NCBI RefSeq assembly: GCF_001428665.1
Contig: NZ_LMIJ01000030.1
Coordinates: forward strand, 213,195-277,194
Direction of reading: 5' to 3'
From: Acidovorax sp. Root219
GTDB taxonomy: Bacteria; Pseudomonadota; Gammaproteobacteria; Burkholderiales; Burkholderiaceae_C
DNA: 64,000 nt
Shown here in pieces: positions 19,657-27,949 of the stretch (the stretch's first letter is position 1; each line of letters starts with the position of its first letter). Made by a program: the position numbers and the translations under genes. The notes below the pieces were generated by a model. The model searched no databases and was not told the origin of the DNA. It saw nothing but the letters and a program-made list of their open reading frames with translations.

Positions 19657-20168
19657 GCCGTAGCTCCTTGGGTCAATGCAGCGGCACGGCCAGAGCCTGC
19701 CGCTGCCACACAACAATCGAGGGGGCCCGGGCGGCGCCGTGCCACAGCCAGTGTGGCGCTGCCATCCTCGGCCACCAGGCGGGGCACAAGCAACTGCGCC
19801 TGTGGCCCAGCGGCGGCCAGCGCAGCGGCTTCCGCCACGCTGCCCGTGCCATAGCGGGCCTGCAGGCGCGGCGACTGCGTGACCACGGGCTGGTGGCGCA
19901 TGGGCTCCACCGGTACCGCAAGCACCGGGGCGGACGCAAGGCCCAGCCAGTCTGCCAGTGCCGGATGCGTGGCCTTGCCCTGCAGCACGGCCACGGCGCA
20001 AAAGCAGTCCGCTTGTCCGGGCAACAGGGCTTGCGCCCGCAGCCACAGCGCCTGCAAGGCGGCAGGCGTGGCCTGGGCCCGCAGGCCCACTCCGACCACC
20101 AGGCAGGCATGCACGGGGGCGGCAATACCAGCTTGGGGTAGCAGCGCCGTCACGGCTGCCAGCTCCAT
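19653..20168 (-). CDS. cobE: CobE / CbiG C-terminal domain protein
   Basis: A 171-residue protein corresponding to CobE, the C-terminal domain of CbiG. It has ACLVVGVGLRAQATPAAL at the start (family pattern GhGcrrgts.eel), AVAVLQGKATHPALADWLGL in the middle and GTGSVAEAAAL near 110. CobE belongs to the aerobic pathway and its exact role is unsettled; CbiG opens the lactone of precorrin-5A, but the N-terminal CbiG domain is absent here. It overlaps cobL by 19 bp and cobM by 4 bp. Confidence 0.88.
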   Translation of the reverse strand: MELAAVTALLPQAGIAAPVHACLVVGVGLRAQATPAALQALWLRAQALLPGQADCFCAVAVLQGKATHPALADWLGLASAPVLAVPVEPMRHQPVVTQSPRLQARYGTGSVAEAAALAAAGPQAQLLVPRLVAEDGSATLAVARRRPGPLDCCVAAAGSGRAAALTQGATA

Positions 20169-21343
20169 TGCACCAGCGGGCGCGCGGCCTTCCAGCTGCG
20201 CATGCGCCCCAGCGGTTCGGCGCTCGACAGCTCCAGCCGCAGCAACTGACCACCATGGTCCGCCTGCAACTGCACCAGCAGGGCCTCGGTCTCGAGGGTC
20301 ACGGCATTGACCACCAGCCGGCAGCCGGTGGGCATCAAGGCCCGCAAGGCGGCAAACAGAGCGGCATCAAAGCCGCCGCCGACAAACACCGCCTGGGGTG
20401 GCGCCAGCCCCTGCAGCGCATCGGGCGCCAGGCCGTGCACCACCTGCAGCGCCGGCTGCAGGCCGAACCGCGCCGCATTGCTGTGGATGTTGTCCACTCG
20501 CGCCGCATGCTGCTCCACGCTGCTGGCCAGGCCGCCAGCCAGGCACCACTCCACCGCCACGGAGCCCGAGCCCCCGCCGATGTCCCACAGCCGCTCGCCG
20601 CGCCGGGGCGCCAGGGCGGCCAGCGTCAGCGCCCGGGCCGGGGCCTTGGTGATCTGGCCGTCGTGCGCATACCAGCCGTCGGCACGCCCGGGCACCTGGG
20701 GCAAGGCGGGGCCGCCAGCGGCCCGCAGGGCGACAGCCACCGGGGCCTGGGCAGGGTCGGCTGCCAGCACGGCCTCGGCCTCGTGCGCCCGCAGTGTGCG
20801 GCAGCGCTCGCGCGGCCCCCCCACGGACTCCATCACCCACAGCGTGCTCGCGCCCCAGCCCTCTTGCGTGAGCCAGCCCGCCAGCTCGGCCACGGCGGAG
20901 CCATCGCGCAGCAGCACGATGCACTGCCCACCCGGCGCCAGGCGCGGCAGCAACTGCTGCAGCGGGCTGGCGTGCAGGCCCAGGCAGTCGGTGGCCTCCA
21001 GGCGCCAGCCCAGGCGGGCCGCCACCAGCGAGAATGTCGAGGGCTGCGCGTGGCAGCGCCATTCGTGCGGTGCCAGGTGCACCGCCAGGCTGCCGCCCGC
21101 ACCGAACCAGAACGGGTCGCCCGAGGCGAGCACCACCACGCGCTGCCCGCGCAGGGCAAGCACGGGGGCGGTGTCGAACGGCACGGGCCAGGGGCGGCCG
21201 CGATCGCCGGCCTGCGCCAGCGCCAGGTGGCGCGGGCCGCCGACAATCACCTGGGCCTGGTCGATGGCCCGGCGCGCGGCCGGTGCCAACCCGTCCAGTC
21301 CCTCCTCGTTCAGGCCCACCAATGTCAACCACGGATCAGCCAT
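20150..21343 (-). CDS. cobL: precorrin-6Y C5,15-methyltransferase (decarboxylating), CobL
   Basis: A 397-residue fusion of a CbiE-type tetrapyrrole methylase (residues 1-200: WLTLVGLNEEGLDGL, VVVLASGDPFWFGAGG) and a CbiT-type Rossmann methyltransferase (RRGERLWDIGGGSGSVAVEW). It methylates C-5 and C-15 of precorrin-6B and decarboxylates the C-12 acetate, giving precorrin-8X. The ATG at 21343 has AGGAGA nine bases upstream and shares the CATG tetranucleotide with the divergent cobK start. An upstream in-frame ATG at 21370 is less likely. The 3' end overlaps cobE by 19 bp. Confidence 0.95.
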   Translation of the reverse strand: MADPWLTLVGLNEEGLDGLAPAARRAIDQAQVIVGGPRHLALAQAGDRGRPWPVPFDTAPVLALRGQRVVVLASGDPFWFGAGGSLAVHLAPHEWRCHAQPSTFSLVAARLGWRLEATDCLGLHASPLQQLLPRLAPGGQCIVLLRDGSAVAELAGWLTQEGWGASTLWVMESVGGPRERCRTLRAHEAEAVLAADPAQAPVAVALRAAGGPALPQVPGRADGWYAHDGQITKAPARALTLAALAPRRGERLWDIGGGSGSVAVEWCLAGGLASSVEQHAARVDNIHSNAARFGLQPALQVVHGLAPDALQGLAPPQAVFVGGGFDAALFAALRALMPTGCRLVVNAVTLETEALLVQLQADHGGQLLRLELSSAEPLGRMRSWKAARPLVQWSWQP

Positions 21344-22118
21344 GACGCATGTTCTCCTGCTGGGCGGCACCAGCGGCGCCAGCCAATTGGCGCAGGCCCT
21401 GCAACAGGCGCGGATACCTGCCGTGTTTTCCTATGCAGGGGCCACGCAGGCCCCCGTGGCGCAGCCCGTGCCCACGCGCTGCGGCGGGTATGGCGGCGTG
21501 CAGGGGCTCGCACAGTTCATTCGCGGCCAGGGCATCACCCACGTGGTGGATGCCACCCACCCCTTTGCCGCACAGATGAGCCGCAACGCCTGCGCTGCCT
21601 GCGAGGCCACCGGAACGCCGCTGCTGGCGCTGGAACGCGCACCCTGGCAGGCCGAGGCCACAGACCGCTGGGTGGACGTGCCTGACATGGCTGCGGCCGC
21701 ACAGGCGCTGCCCCACGAGCCTGCCCGGGTTTTTCTCGCCATAGGGCGCAAGCAGTTGGATGCCTTTGCCGGCCAAGCCCGGCACCATTACCTGCTGCGC
21801 CTGGTGGACGCACCTGCTCCGGGCAGCCTGCCGCTGGCCGACACCACGGTGGTGCTGGGCCGCGGCCCCTTCAGCGCCGGGCACGACCAGGCAATGCTGC
21901 AGGCCCATGGCATCACCTGGCTGGTGGCCAAGAACGCCGGGGGCGAGGCCACGCGCGGCAAGCTGCTGGCCGCCCGCGCCCTGGGGTTGCCGGTGGTGAT
22001 GGTGCAGCGCCCGCCGCTGCCGCCGCGCCCACGCACCGAGGAGGTGGACGCCGTGCTGCACTGGATCGCTCATGGCATGCTGCCCGGGGCGCCTGGCGCG
22101 GCGGCCTCCAGCCCATAG
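21342..22118 (+). CDS. cobK: precorrin-6A reductase, CobK
   Basis: A 258-residue CobK/CbiJ. It starts MTHVLLLGGTSGASQLAQAL and has THVVDATHPFAAQMSRNA, FLAIGRKQLDAFAG and GPFSAGHDQAMLQAHGITWLVAKNAGG, all family marks. It reduces precorrin-6A to precorrin-6B (dihydro-precorrin-6X) with NADPH. It is the only cob gene here on the plus strand. Its ATG overlaps the divergent cobL ATG in one CATG, and its 3' end overlaps cobJ tail to tail by 49 bp. Any promoter for it must lie inside cobL. No strong ribosome site is visible. Confidence 0.94.
   Translation: MTHVLLLGGTSGASQLAQALQQARIPAVFSYAGATQAPVAQPVPTRCGGYGGVQGLAQFIRGQGITHVVDATHPFAAQMSRNACAACEATGTPLLALERAPWQAEATDRWVDVPDMAAAAQALPHEPARVFLAIGRKQLDAFAGQARHHYLLRLVDAPAPGSLPLADTTVVLGRGPFSAGHDQAMLQAHGITWLVAKNAGGEATRGKLLAARALGLPVVMVQRPPLPPRPRTEEVDAVLHWIAHGMLPGAPGAAASSP
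21353..21358 (-). promoter_or_regulatory. ribosome-binding site of cobL, inside cobK
   Basis: AGGAGA on the minus strand, nine bases before the cobL ATG. It lies within the first codons of cobK on the other strand. This decides the cobL start and shows that the two divergent genes share their 5' ends. Confidence 0.75.
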
Positions 22119-22894
22119 AAGCGCGGGGTGTAGACCCAGCGCCCCACCTGCCGCGTGGTGCTGTTGCCCACCAGCACCACGGTGCGCATGTCGGCCATCT
22201 CGGGCGCGGCGTCGGCCAGCGTGCACACGTGCAGCGCCTCGTCGGGGGTGGACACGGCGCGCGCAAAGACCATCAACCGCGTGGACTCGCAGTGCGCGCG
22301 CAGCAAGGCCAGCAGGCGCACGAAGCCCTCGGGCCGGCTGCGCGAACGCGGGTTGTAGAACGCCATGGCGAAGTCGGCCTCGGCCGCCAGTTGTACGCGC
22401 CGGGCGATCACTGGCCAGGGCTTGAGGTTGTCCGAGAGGTTGATGCAGCAAAAGTCATGGCCCAGCGGCGCACCGGCGCGCGCCGCTGCGGCCAGCATGG
22501 CGGTGATGCCGGGCAGCACCTGCACATCCAGCGCCTGCCAGGCGGCGGCCTGCGCGGGCGGCGCCTGCTCGATGGCCTCGAACACGGCTGCGGCCATGGC
22601 GAACACCCCCGGGTCGCCGGAGGACACCACCACCACCTGACGCCCCTGCGCGGCCAAGGCCAGCGCCTGGCGTGCCCGGTCCAGCTCCACCCGGTTGTCC
22701 GATGCATGCCAGACCACAGCGGCCGTTCCACCGCGCTCCTGCAACAAGGCGCGGGCCCGCTCCACATACGGCAGGTAGCCCACCACGTCGGTCGCGGCCT
22801 GCAGGGAGGCGGCCACTTCGGGCGTGACCTGCGCGAGGGCCCCGGGCCCTAGGCCCGCCACGGTCAGGCGGCCGGTGGTCTGGCCCGGGCTCAC
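22070..22894 (-). CDS. cobJ: precorrin-3B C17-methyltransferase, CobJ
   Basis: A 274-residue tetrapyrrole methylase. The opening LTVAGLGPGALAQVTPEV, then DVVGYLPYVER, VVVVSSGDPGVFAMAAAVFE, HDFCCINLSDNLKPW and AFYNPRSRSRPEG are strong CobJ/CbiH marks. It methylates C-17 of precorrin-3B and contracts the ring to precorrin-4. The start overlaps the cobI stop by 4 bp. The 3' end overlaps the oppositely oriented cobK by 49 bp. Confidence 0.95.
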   Translation of the reverse strand: MSPGQTTGRLTVAGLGPGALAQVTPEVAASLQAATDVVGYLPYVERARALLQERGGTAAVVWHASDNRVELDRARQALALAAQGRQVVVVSSGDPGVFAMAAAVFEAIEQAPPAQAAAWQALDVQVLPGITAMLAAAARAGAPLGHDFCCINLSDNLKPWPVIARRVQLAAEADFAMAFYNPRSRSRPEGFVRLLALLRAHCESTRLMVFARAVSTPDEALHVCTLADAAPEMADMRTVVLVGNSTTRQVGRWVYTPRFYGLEAAAPGAPGSMP

Positions 22895-23661
22895 CAGGCG
22901 GCCTCCGGCCGGCGGCCCTGGCCATGCACCAGCACAATGGCGAAGTAGGGGCAGGCCTCGTCGCTCACCTCGGTCAATTTGGCCACCTGCTGGCTGGCCG
23001 TGGTGCCGTTCTGCACCAGCCAGGCGGCACCGAGCCGGCCTGTGCGTTGCAGGGCCCGGCGGATGCGCGGCAGATTGCGCCCCACCTTCATCACCACCAA
23101 GGCGTCAGCGGTCTGCATGCGCCGCACCAGTTCGTCCTCGGGCAGGGTGCCGGTCATCACGCTGAGCACATCGTCGCCCCAGGTGATGGGCTCGCCCGTG
23201 GCGTGCCAGCAGCCCACCATGCCGGGAATGCCGGGCACCACCTCCAGGCGCACGGCGGCGCGCTCACGCAGCCGGGTGTACAGGTGCATGAACGAGCCGT
23301 AAAGGAAGGGGTCGCCTTCGCAGAGCACCACCACCTGCTCGGTGCGGGCCAGCGTTTCCAGGCGGGTGCACCAGTCGTCGTAGAACGCCGCGAGCTGGGC
23401 CACGTACTGCGGGCTGTCCACGGGCAGCTCGGTGGTCACGGGGTACTCCATGGGGTATTCGGTGGCCGCCGGTGCCAGCAGGCCGTCCACCACCTGGCGG
23501 GCCTTGCCGGGGCGCCCCTTCTTGCGGAAGAAGGCCACGTGGCGTGCGCCGCGCACCAGCCGGTCGGCCTTGACCGACATCAGTTCCGGATCACCGGGGC
23601 CCAGGCCCACGCAGACGACGCCGGGCGCGGCCTTCACGGCCTCCATCGCCTCACTCGGCAT
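22891..23661 (-). CDS. cobI: precorrin-2 C20-methyltransferase, CobI
   Basis: A 256-residue tetrapyrrole methylase. VCVGLGPGDPELMSVKADRLV, the VAFFRKKGRPGKARQVVDG and EYPMEYPVTTELP segments and VVVLCEGDPFLYGSFMHLY are CobI/CbiL marks. It methylates C-20 of precorrin-2 to give precorrin-3A, the entry to the corrin-specific branch. It overlaps cobH by 11 bp upstream and cobJ by 4 bp downstream, so the run is coupled. Confidence 0.95.
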   Translation of the reverse strand: MPSEAMEAVKAAPGVVCVGLGPGDPELMSVKADRLVRGARHVAFFRKKGRPGKARQVVDGLLAPAATEYPMEYPVTTELPVDSPQYVAQLAAFYDDWCTRLETLARTEQVVVLCEGDPFLYGSFMHLYTRLRERAAVRLEVVPGIPGMVGCWHATGEPITWGDDVLSVMTGTLPEDELVRRMQTADALVVMKVGRNLPRIRRALQRTGRLGAAWLVQNGTTASQQVAKLTEVSDEACPYFAIVLVHGQGRRPEAAW

Positions 23662-24283
23662 GGCTGGCCAGGGCGTTGATGGCGGCCACGGTCATGGCCG
23701 AGCCCCCCAGGCGGCCGCGCACGACCATGCAGGGCACGGGCAGGTCCTGCATCAGCGCCTCCTTGGATTCCATGGCGCCGACAAAGCCCACCGGGCAACC
23801 GATGATCGCCGCCGGGCGCGGGCAGCCGGGTTGCTGCAGCATGTTGAGCAGGTGGAACAGTGCGGTGGGAGCATTGCCGATGGCCACGATTGCGCCCGCC
23901 AGGTCGGGCCGCCACAGCTCTACTGCGGCCGCGCTGCGGGTGGTGCCCATTTCCTGGGCCAGCGCCGCCACGCGTTCATCCTGCAGCGTGCAGAGCACCC
24001 GGTTGTGGGCGGGCAGGCGCTTGCGGGTGATGCCCTCGCTGACCATGCGCACATCGCACAGCACCGGGGCACCCTGGCGCAGTGCCTGCTCTGCCGCCTC
24101 GGCCATGCCGGGGGAGAACGCCACATGGGGTGCCAGCTCGACCATGCCGGCCGCATGGACCATGCGCACCACGACACGTTCTTCGGTGGGGGTGAAGCGG
24201 TCCAGGGACGCCTCGCGGCGGATGGTGGCGAAAGACTGCCGGTAGATCTCGGCGCCATCGGTTTCGTAGCGGTGCAGCATCAA
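23651..24283 (-). CDS. cobH: precorrin-8X methylmutase, CobH
   Basis: A 210-residue CobH/CbiC, the usual length. The N-terminal YETDGAEIYRQSFATIRREA matches the family. RMVHAAGMVEL carries the catalytic His that moves the methyl group from C-11 to C-12, giving hydrogenobyrinate. PVLCDVRMVSEGITRKRLP and the C-terminal GCPVGFVGAMESKEAL are conserved. The start overlaps the cobG stop by 4 bp. Confidence 0.95.
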   Translation of the reverse strand: MMLHRYETDGAEIYRQSFATIRREASLDRFTPTEERVVVRMVHAAGMVELAPHVAFSPGMAEAAEQALRQGAPVLCDVRMVSEGITRKRLPAHNRVLCTLQDERVAALAQEMGTTRSAAAVELWRPDLAGAIVAIGNAPTALFHLLNMLQQPGCPRPAAIIGCPVGFVGAMESKEALMQDLPVPCMVVRGRLGGSAMTVAAINALASHAE

Positions 24284-25623
24284 TTCTTTTCAAACAACAG
24301 GCCGGGATTGTCCTGCAGTGCGGACAGCCCCACGTGGCCGACCGCCTCGTCCGCTGCGCGCCCCTGCCGCACTACCGCGAAAACCGGCTCGCCGGTGGTG
24401 GGCTCCGCGCGCAGGGTCACCGTGGCAGGGGCCTGGCGCGCACAGCCTTTGGCGCAGCCCGCCACGTGCAGGTGGGCCTGCGGCGGCACATGGGCTGCCA
24501 GCGCCAGCGCCAGTGCCTGCGTGGGTGCCTGGGCCTGCGGGCACCCGGGCGCCCCCGTGCAGGCGGAGACACGCAGGCGGGCATCGCCGGGTTGGGTCAC
24601 CCAGTGCGCGGCCACGCCCAGACCCGCGGCATGCCAGAAGCCTGGCGGCCCGACCACCGGGTCCCCCGATTCGACCAGCAGCATGCGCCAGGGGGTCACG
24701 CGCAGGCCGCAAGCGCTGCCCCGCAAGGCCCACGCCAGCCGGGCCAGTGCCTGCGCCGGCAAGCGCCCCAGGGGCGCACCCACCAGCGTGCCGATGCCGG
24801 GCAGGAAGCCGGGCTGCGGGTCGGGCTGCGTGGAATCCGTGCCCTGGCCGTCGGTGGCGGGCACCCAGTGAACCCCCGGGGGCAACCCGGCGGGCCAGGG
24901 CCGGTGCGGCGTGGCGGCGGCCCGCAGGCGCTCCAGTTCGTCGGCATGTGCCGCCAGGCGCGCCGGCCGCCGCCCGGCCGTGCGCTGCGCCAGGCATTGC
25001 GCGGCAAACCACCGCGCCAGGGCCAACCCTGCGGCAGCGGCCTGCGCGGGCCCCGCCGCGGCCAGGGCCCAGGGCAGGCCATCCGGCTGTACCCGCCAGG
25101 CCGGGGGGTGCGTGCCCGCAACCCTGTGCATGCGGATGTCGGCGGACACAGCCTGCAGCCAGTGCGAGTGGCCGCCATCGATGGACCAGCCGAATTTGGC
25201 GGGCAGCGCCTCCAGGCCATCGGCCTCGGCCAGCCCCTGCAGCAGCACCGTTGCCAGCGCCTGCACGCCATCGCCGGGCCGGTGCAAGGGGTCCAGCACC
25301 ACATTGCGCAGGCGCTCGCGCTGCACGTCCACATCCAGCAGCCCGCAGCCCGCCAGGGCCCGCAGCACCGCGGTGTGCCGCGCAGGGTCCACGCCGCGCA
25401 ACTGCACATTGGCGCGGCTGGACAGCTCCAGGATGCCCGCCCCGTGCGTGCGGGCCAGGCGGGCCAGGCGCCATGCCTGGTGCGGGGACAGCCGCCCCAG
25501 CGGCGGGCGCACGCGCACCACCAGCCCATCGCCCGAGGCCATGGGTTGCCAGGCACCGGGGCACCAGCCCTGGACCTGCGGGGTGTGAAGGGGTTGGCGG
25601 GCGCCAGGGCCCTGGTTCGGCAT
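24280..25623 (-). CDS. cobG: precorrin-3B synthase-type protein, CobG
   Basis: A 447-residue member of the nitrite/sulfite reductase ferredoxin-like family. The N-terminal half has DGLVVRVRPPLGRLSPHQ, the LARTHGAGILELSSRANVQLRG block and a repeated ferredoxin-like half-domain. The C-terminal half has a 4Fe-4S motif of the sulfite-reductase kind: ACTGAPGC (Cys-x5-Cys) followed by GCAKGC (Cys-x3-Cys). CobG uses oxygen to convert precorrin-3A to precorrin-3B, so the cluster is of the aerobic type. The ATG at 25623 lies 11 bp after the histidine kinase stop. Confidence 0.92.
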   Translation of the reverse strand: MPNQGPGARQPLHTPQVQGWCPGAWQPMASGDGLVVRVRPPLGRLSPHQAWRLARLARTHGAGILELSSRANVQLRGVDPARHTAVLRALAGCGLLDVDVQRERLRNVVLDPLHRPGDGVQALATVLLQGLAEADGLEALPAKFGWSIDGGHSHWLQAVSADIRMHRVAGTHPPAWRVQPDGLPWALAAAGPAQAAAAGLALARWFAAQCLAQRTAGRRPARLAAHADELERLRAAATPHRPWPAGLPPGVHWVPATDGQGTDSTQPDPQPGFLPGIGTLVGAPLGRLPAQALARLAWALRGSACGLRVTPWRMLLVESGDPVVGPPGFWHAAGLGVAAHWVTQPGDARLRVSACTGAPGCPQAQAPTQALALALAAHVPPQAHLHVAGCAKGCARQAPATVTLRAEPTTGEPVFAVVRQGRAADEAVGHVGLSALQDNPGLLFEKN

Positions 25624-25634
25624 GCCTCGATCGG

Positions 25635-26417
25635 TCAGGGCTGCGGCCACTCGAGGCGGACCGCACAGCCCTGGCCCGGCGTACCGGCGGCCGTGATCTG
25701 CGCGCCATGGCGCTGCGCGATCACCCGGCACAGGGCCAGGCCGGCGCCCACACCCTCGTAATCCGTCTCGCGGTGCAGGCGCTGGAACACGCCGAACAGC
25801 GACCCCGCGCGCGCAGGGTCGAAGCCCGTGCCGTTGTCGCGCACGGTCACGGCCACGCGGCCATCCGCCAGCGGCTCGGCGCCGATGTGGATCTGCGCCA
25901 CCGCCTGGCCGCGCGTGAACTTGAGCGCATTGCCCAGCACCTGCACCAGCAACTCGCGCAGCAGGCCGGCGTCGGCGTCGAGGGCGGGCAGATCGGGCGC
26001 CAGGTGCCATTGCACATCGCGCCCGGCCTCGGCCGCAGCCAGGTCCGTGCGCGCCTGGGCCACGGCATCGGCCAGCGCAATTGTGGTGCAGTGCAGCGGC
26101 GCGCGCGTGGCCCGCGTGATGGCCAGCAGGCCGTCGATCATGAGCCCCATGCGCCGGGCCGACTGGTCCATGGTGGCCAGAAAGCCCAGTGCCTCCTGCA
26201 GCTCGGGCGCCTGCACCACATCGGCCGGCAGGTCGCCGAGCACCTCGCGCACCAGGGTGCCGTACGAAGTCACGTGGCGCAGCGGCGCGCGCAGGTCGTG
26301 CGAGACGGCGCGCAGAAACTCCTCCTGCGCGGCGGCCATGTCGGCCACCTGCTGCTGGCTGCGGGCCAGCTCGGCGCGCAGGGCCTCCACGGTCTGGCGG
26401 GTGTCGTCGTCGCTCAT
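25635..26417 (-). CDS. soluble sensor histidine kinase
   Basis: A 260-residue histidine kinase without transmembrane segments or a recognised sensor domain. A short N-terminal coiled coil (residues 5-33) precedes the dimerisation helix with the phospho-acceptor H box, FLRAVSHDLRAPLRHV, of the bacteriophytochrome-like class. The ATPase domain has the N box (LVQVLGNALKFT), the G1 box DNGTGFDPA and a GVGAGLALCR G2 box. No response regulator is adjacent. It lies 11 bp upstream of cobG and 21 bp downstream of glmU, so it is probably read with both. A role in controlling cobalamin genes is possible but unproven. Confidence 0.9.
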   Translation of the reverse strand: MSDDDTRQTVEALRAELARSQQQVADMAAAQEEFLRAVSHDLRAPLRHVTSYGTLVREVLGDLPADVVQAPELQEALGFLATMDQSARRMGLMIDGLLAITRATRAPLHCTTIALADAVAQARTDLAAAEAGRDVQWHLAPDLPALDADAGLLRELLVQVLGNALKFTRGQAVAQIHIGAEPLADGRVAVTVRDNGTGFDPARAGSLFGVFQRLHRETDYEGVGAGLALCRVIAQRHGAQITAAGTPGQGCAVRLEWPQP

Positions 26418-26438
26418 GGCGCGGGCCTCCTGCTCAGC

Positions 26439-27863
26439 TCATGCCTTGGACTGCTTCGTGGGGCGATGCCAGTTGGCGATCGCCACCTGCTTGCCACGCG
26501 CTACGCCCAGCGAACCGGGCGGCACGTCCTTGGTGAGGGTGGAGCCGCCACCCACCGTGGCACCTGCGCCGATGGTGATGGGCGCTACCAGCACGCAGTT
26601 GCTGCCGATGTGCACGTCGGCTTCGATCACCGTGCGGTGCTTGTTGGCGCCATCGTAGTTGGCGGTGATGGCGCCAGCACCGTAGTTCACGCGCTCGCCC
26701 ACCGTGGCATCGCCCAGGTAGGCCAGGTGGTTGGCCTTGGCGCCATCGGCCAGGGTGGAGTTTTTCACCTCCACGAAGTTGCCGATGTGCACCTCGCGGC
26801 CCAGTTGGGCGCCCGGGCGAAGGCGCGCAAAGGGGCCGATGAGTGCACCCTCGCCCACGCTGGCACCGAGTTTCTCGCCATCGATGTGGGTGTAGGGGTG
26901 GATCACAGCACCCGCGGCGATGCGCGCATTGGCAATGCAGCAGTTGGCGCCGATCTGCACGCCCTCGCCCAGCTCAACGCGGCCGGTGAAGACGCAGTTG
27001 ACGTCGATCTCCACGTCCTGCCCGCACACCAGTTCGCCGCGCACGCCGGTGCGCACGTCGTCGCGCAGGTCGAAGCGGGCCGGGTCGGCCAGGCGCACGC
27101 CCTGCTCCAGCAGAGCCCGGGCCTGGCGCTGCTGGTGGGCGCGCTCGAGCTCGGCCAGTTGCAGCGGGCTGTTCACGCCGGCCACCTGCAGGGCATCGGT
27201 GATGCGGTGGGCCACCACGGGCACGCCATCGGCCACGGCCATGGCGACGATGTCGGTCAGGTAGTACTCGCCCTGGGCGTTGTCATTGGTCAGGCGTGCC
27301 AGCCAGGGGGCCAGCAGCCGCGCGGGCACGGCCATGATGCCGCTGTAGACCTCGGCGATGGCGCGCTGCGCCTTGCTCGCGTCCTTTTGCTCGACGATGC
27401 CCTGCACCGCACCAGATTCGTTGCGCAGGATGCGGCCATAACCCGTGGGGTCGGGCAGCGTCACGGTGAGCAGCGCCAGCCGCTCGCCACCGCCTGCCGC
27501 CACCAGGGCGCGCAAGGTGTCGGCCTCGGTGAGCGGCACGTCGCCCGACAGCACCACCACCGTGCCGTCGTCGCGCAGGTGCGGCACGGCCTGCTGTACG
27601 GCATGGCCGGTGCCCAGCTGCGGCTCCTGCCGCACGAATGCCAGCTTTGCGCCACCTGCGGCGGCCTGGTGGGTGGCGGCCTCCACCTCGGCAGCGCCGT
27701 GGCCGGTGATCACGGTGGCGCTGCGCGCCTGCAGGTGGGCCGCCTGGTCCAGCACATGGTGCAGCAGCGGTCGCCCGCCCAGGCGCTGCAGCACCTTGGC
27801 AAGGCGGCTTTTCATGCGCGTGCCCTTGCCGGCCGCCATGATGAGGATGTCGAGTTGCGTCAT
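26439..27863 (-). CDS. glmU: bifunctional GlcNAc-1-P uridyltransferase / GlcN-1-P acetyltransferase
   Basis: A 474-residue GlmU. The N-terminal pyrophosphorylase domain has LIMAAGKGTRMKSRLAKVL and QLGTGHAV. The C-terminal left-handed beta-helix acetyltransferase domain has hexapeptide repeats, HIGNFVEVKNSTLA and NYDGANKHRT. It makes UDP-GlcNAc from glucosamine-1-phosphate, the step after GlmS and GlmM. It is followed 21 bp later by the histidine kinase. A hairpin with a U-tract lies just before its ATG and no good ribosome site is seen, so the leader may be regulated. Confidence 0.97.
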   Translation of the reverse strand: MTQLDILIMAAGKGTRMKSRLAKVLQRLGGRPLLHHVLDQAAHLQARSATVITGHGAAEVEAATHQAAAGGAKLAFVRQEPQLGTGHAVQQAVPHLRDDGTVVVLSGDVPLTEADTLRALVAAGGGERLALLTVTLPDPTGYGRILRNESGAVQGIVEQKDASKAQRAIAEVYSGIMAVPARLLAPWLARLTNDNAQGEYYLTDIVAMAVADGVPVVAHRITDALQVAGVNSPLQLAELERAHQQRQARALLEQGVRLADPARFDLRDDVRTGVRGELVCGQDVEIDVNCVFTGRVELGEGVQIGANCCIANARIAAGAVIHPYTHIDGEKLGASVGEGALIGPFARLRPGAQLGREVHIGNFVEVKNSTLADGAKANHLAYLGDATVGERVNYGAGAITANYDGANKHRTVIEADVHIGSNCVLVAPITIGAGATVGGGSTLTKDVPPGSLGVARGKQVAIANWHRPTKQSKA

Positions 27864-27870
27864 GGAAATG

Positions 27871-27904
27871 AAAAATTGGGCCTGCGCGCCAGGTGGCGTG
27901 CAGG
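27871..27904 (-). terminator. hairpin plus U-tract between crp/fnr gene and glmU
   Basis: On the minus strand CCTGCACGCC-ACCT-GGCGCGCAGG (one mismatch) is followed by CCCAATTTTTC. It sits after the Crp/Fnr gene and ends eight bases before the glmU ATG. It could end the crp/fnr transcript or act as an attenuator for glmU. Confidence 0.45.
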
Positions 27905-27949
27905 CACCGGGATTATCGGCTGCGCCGCGCCAGGGCTCCGCCTGCGCGC

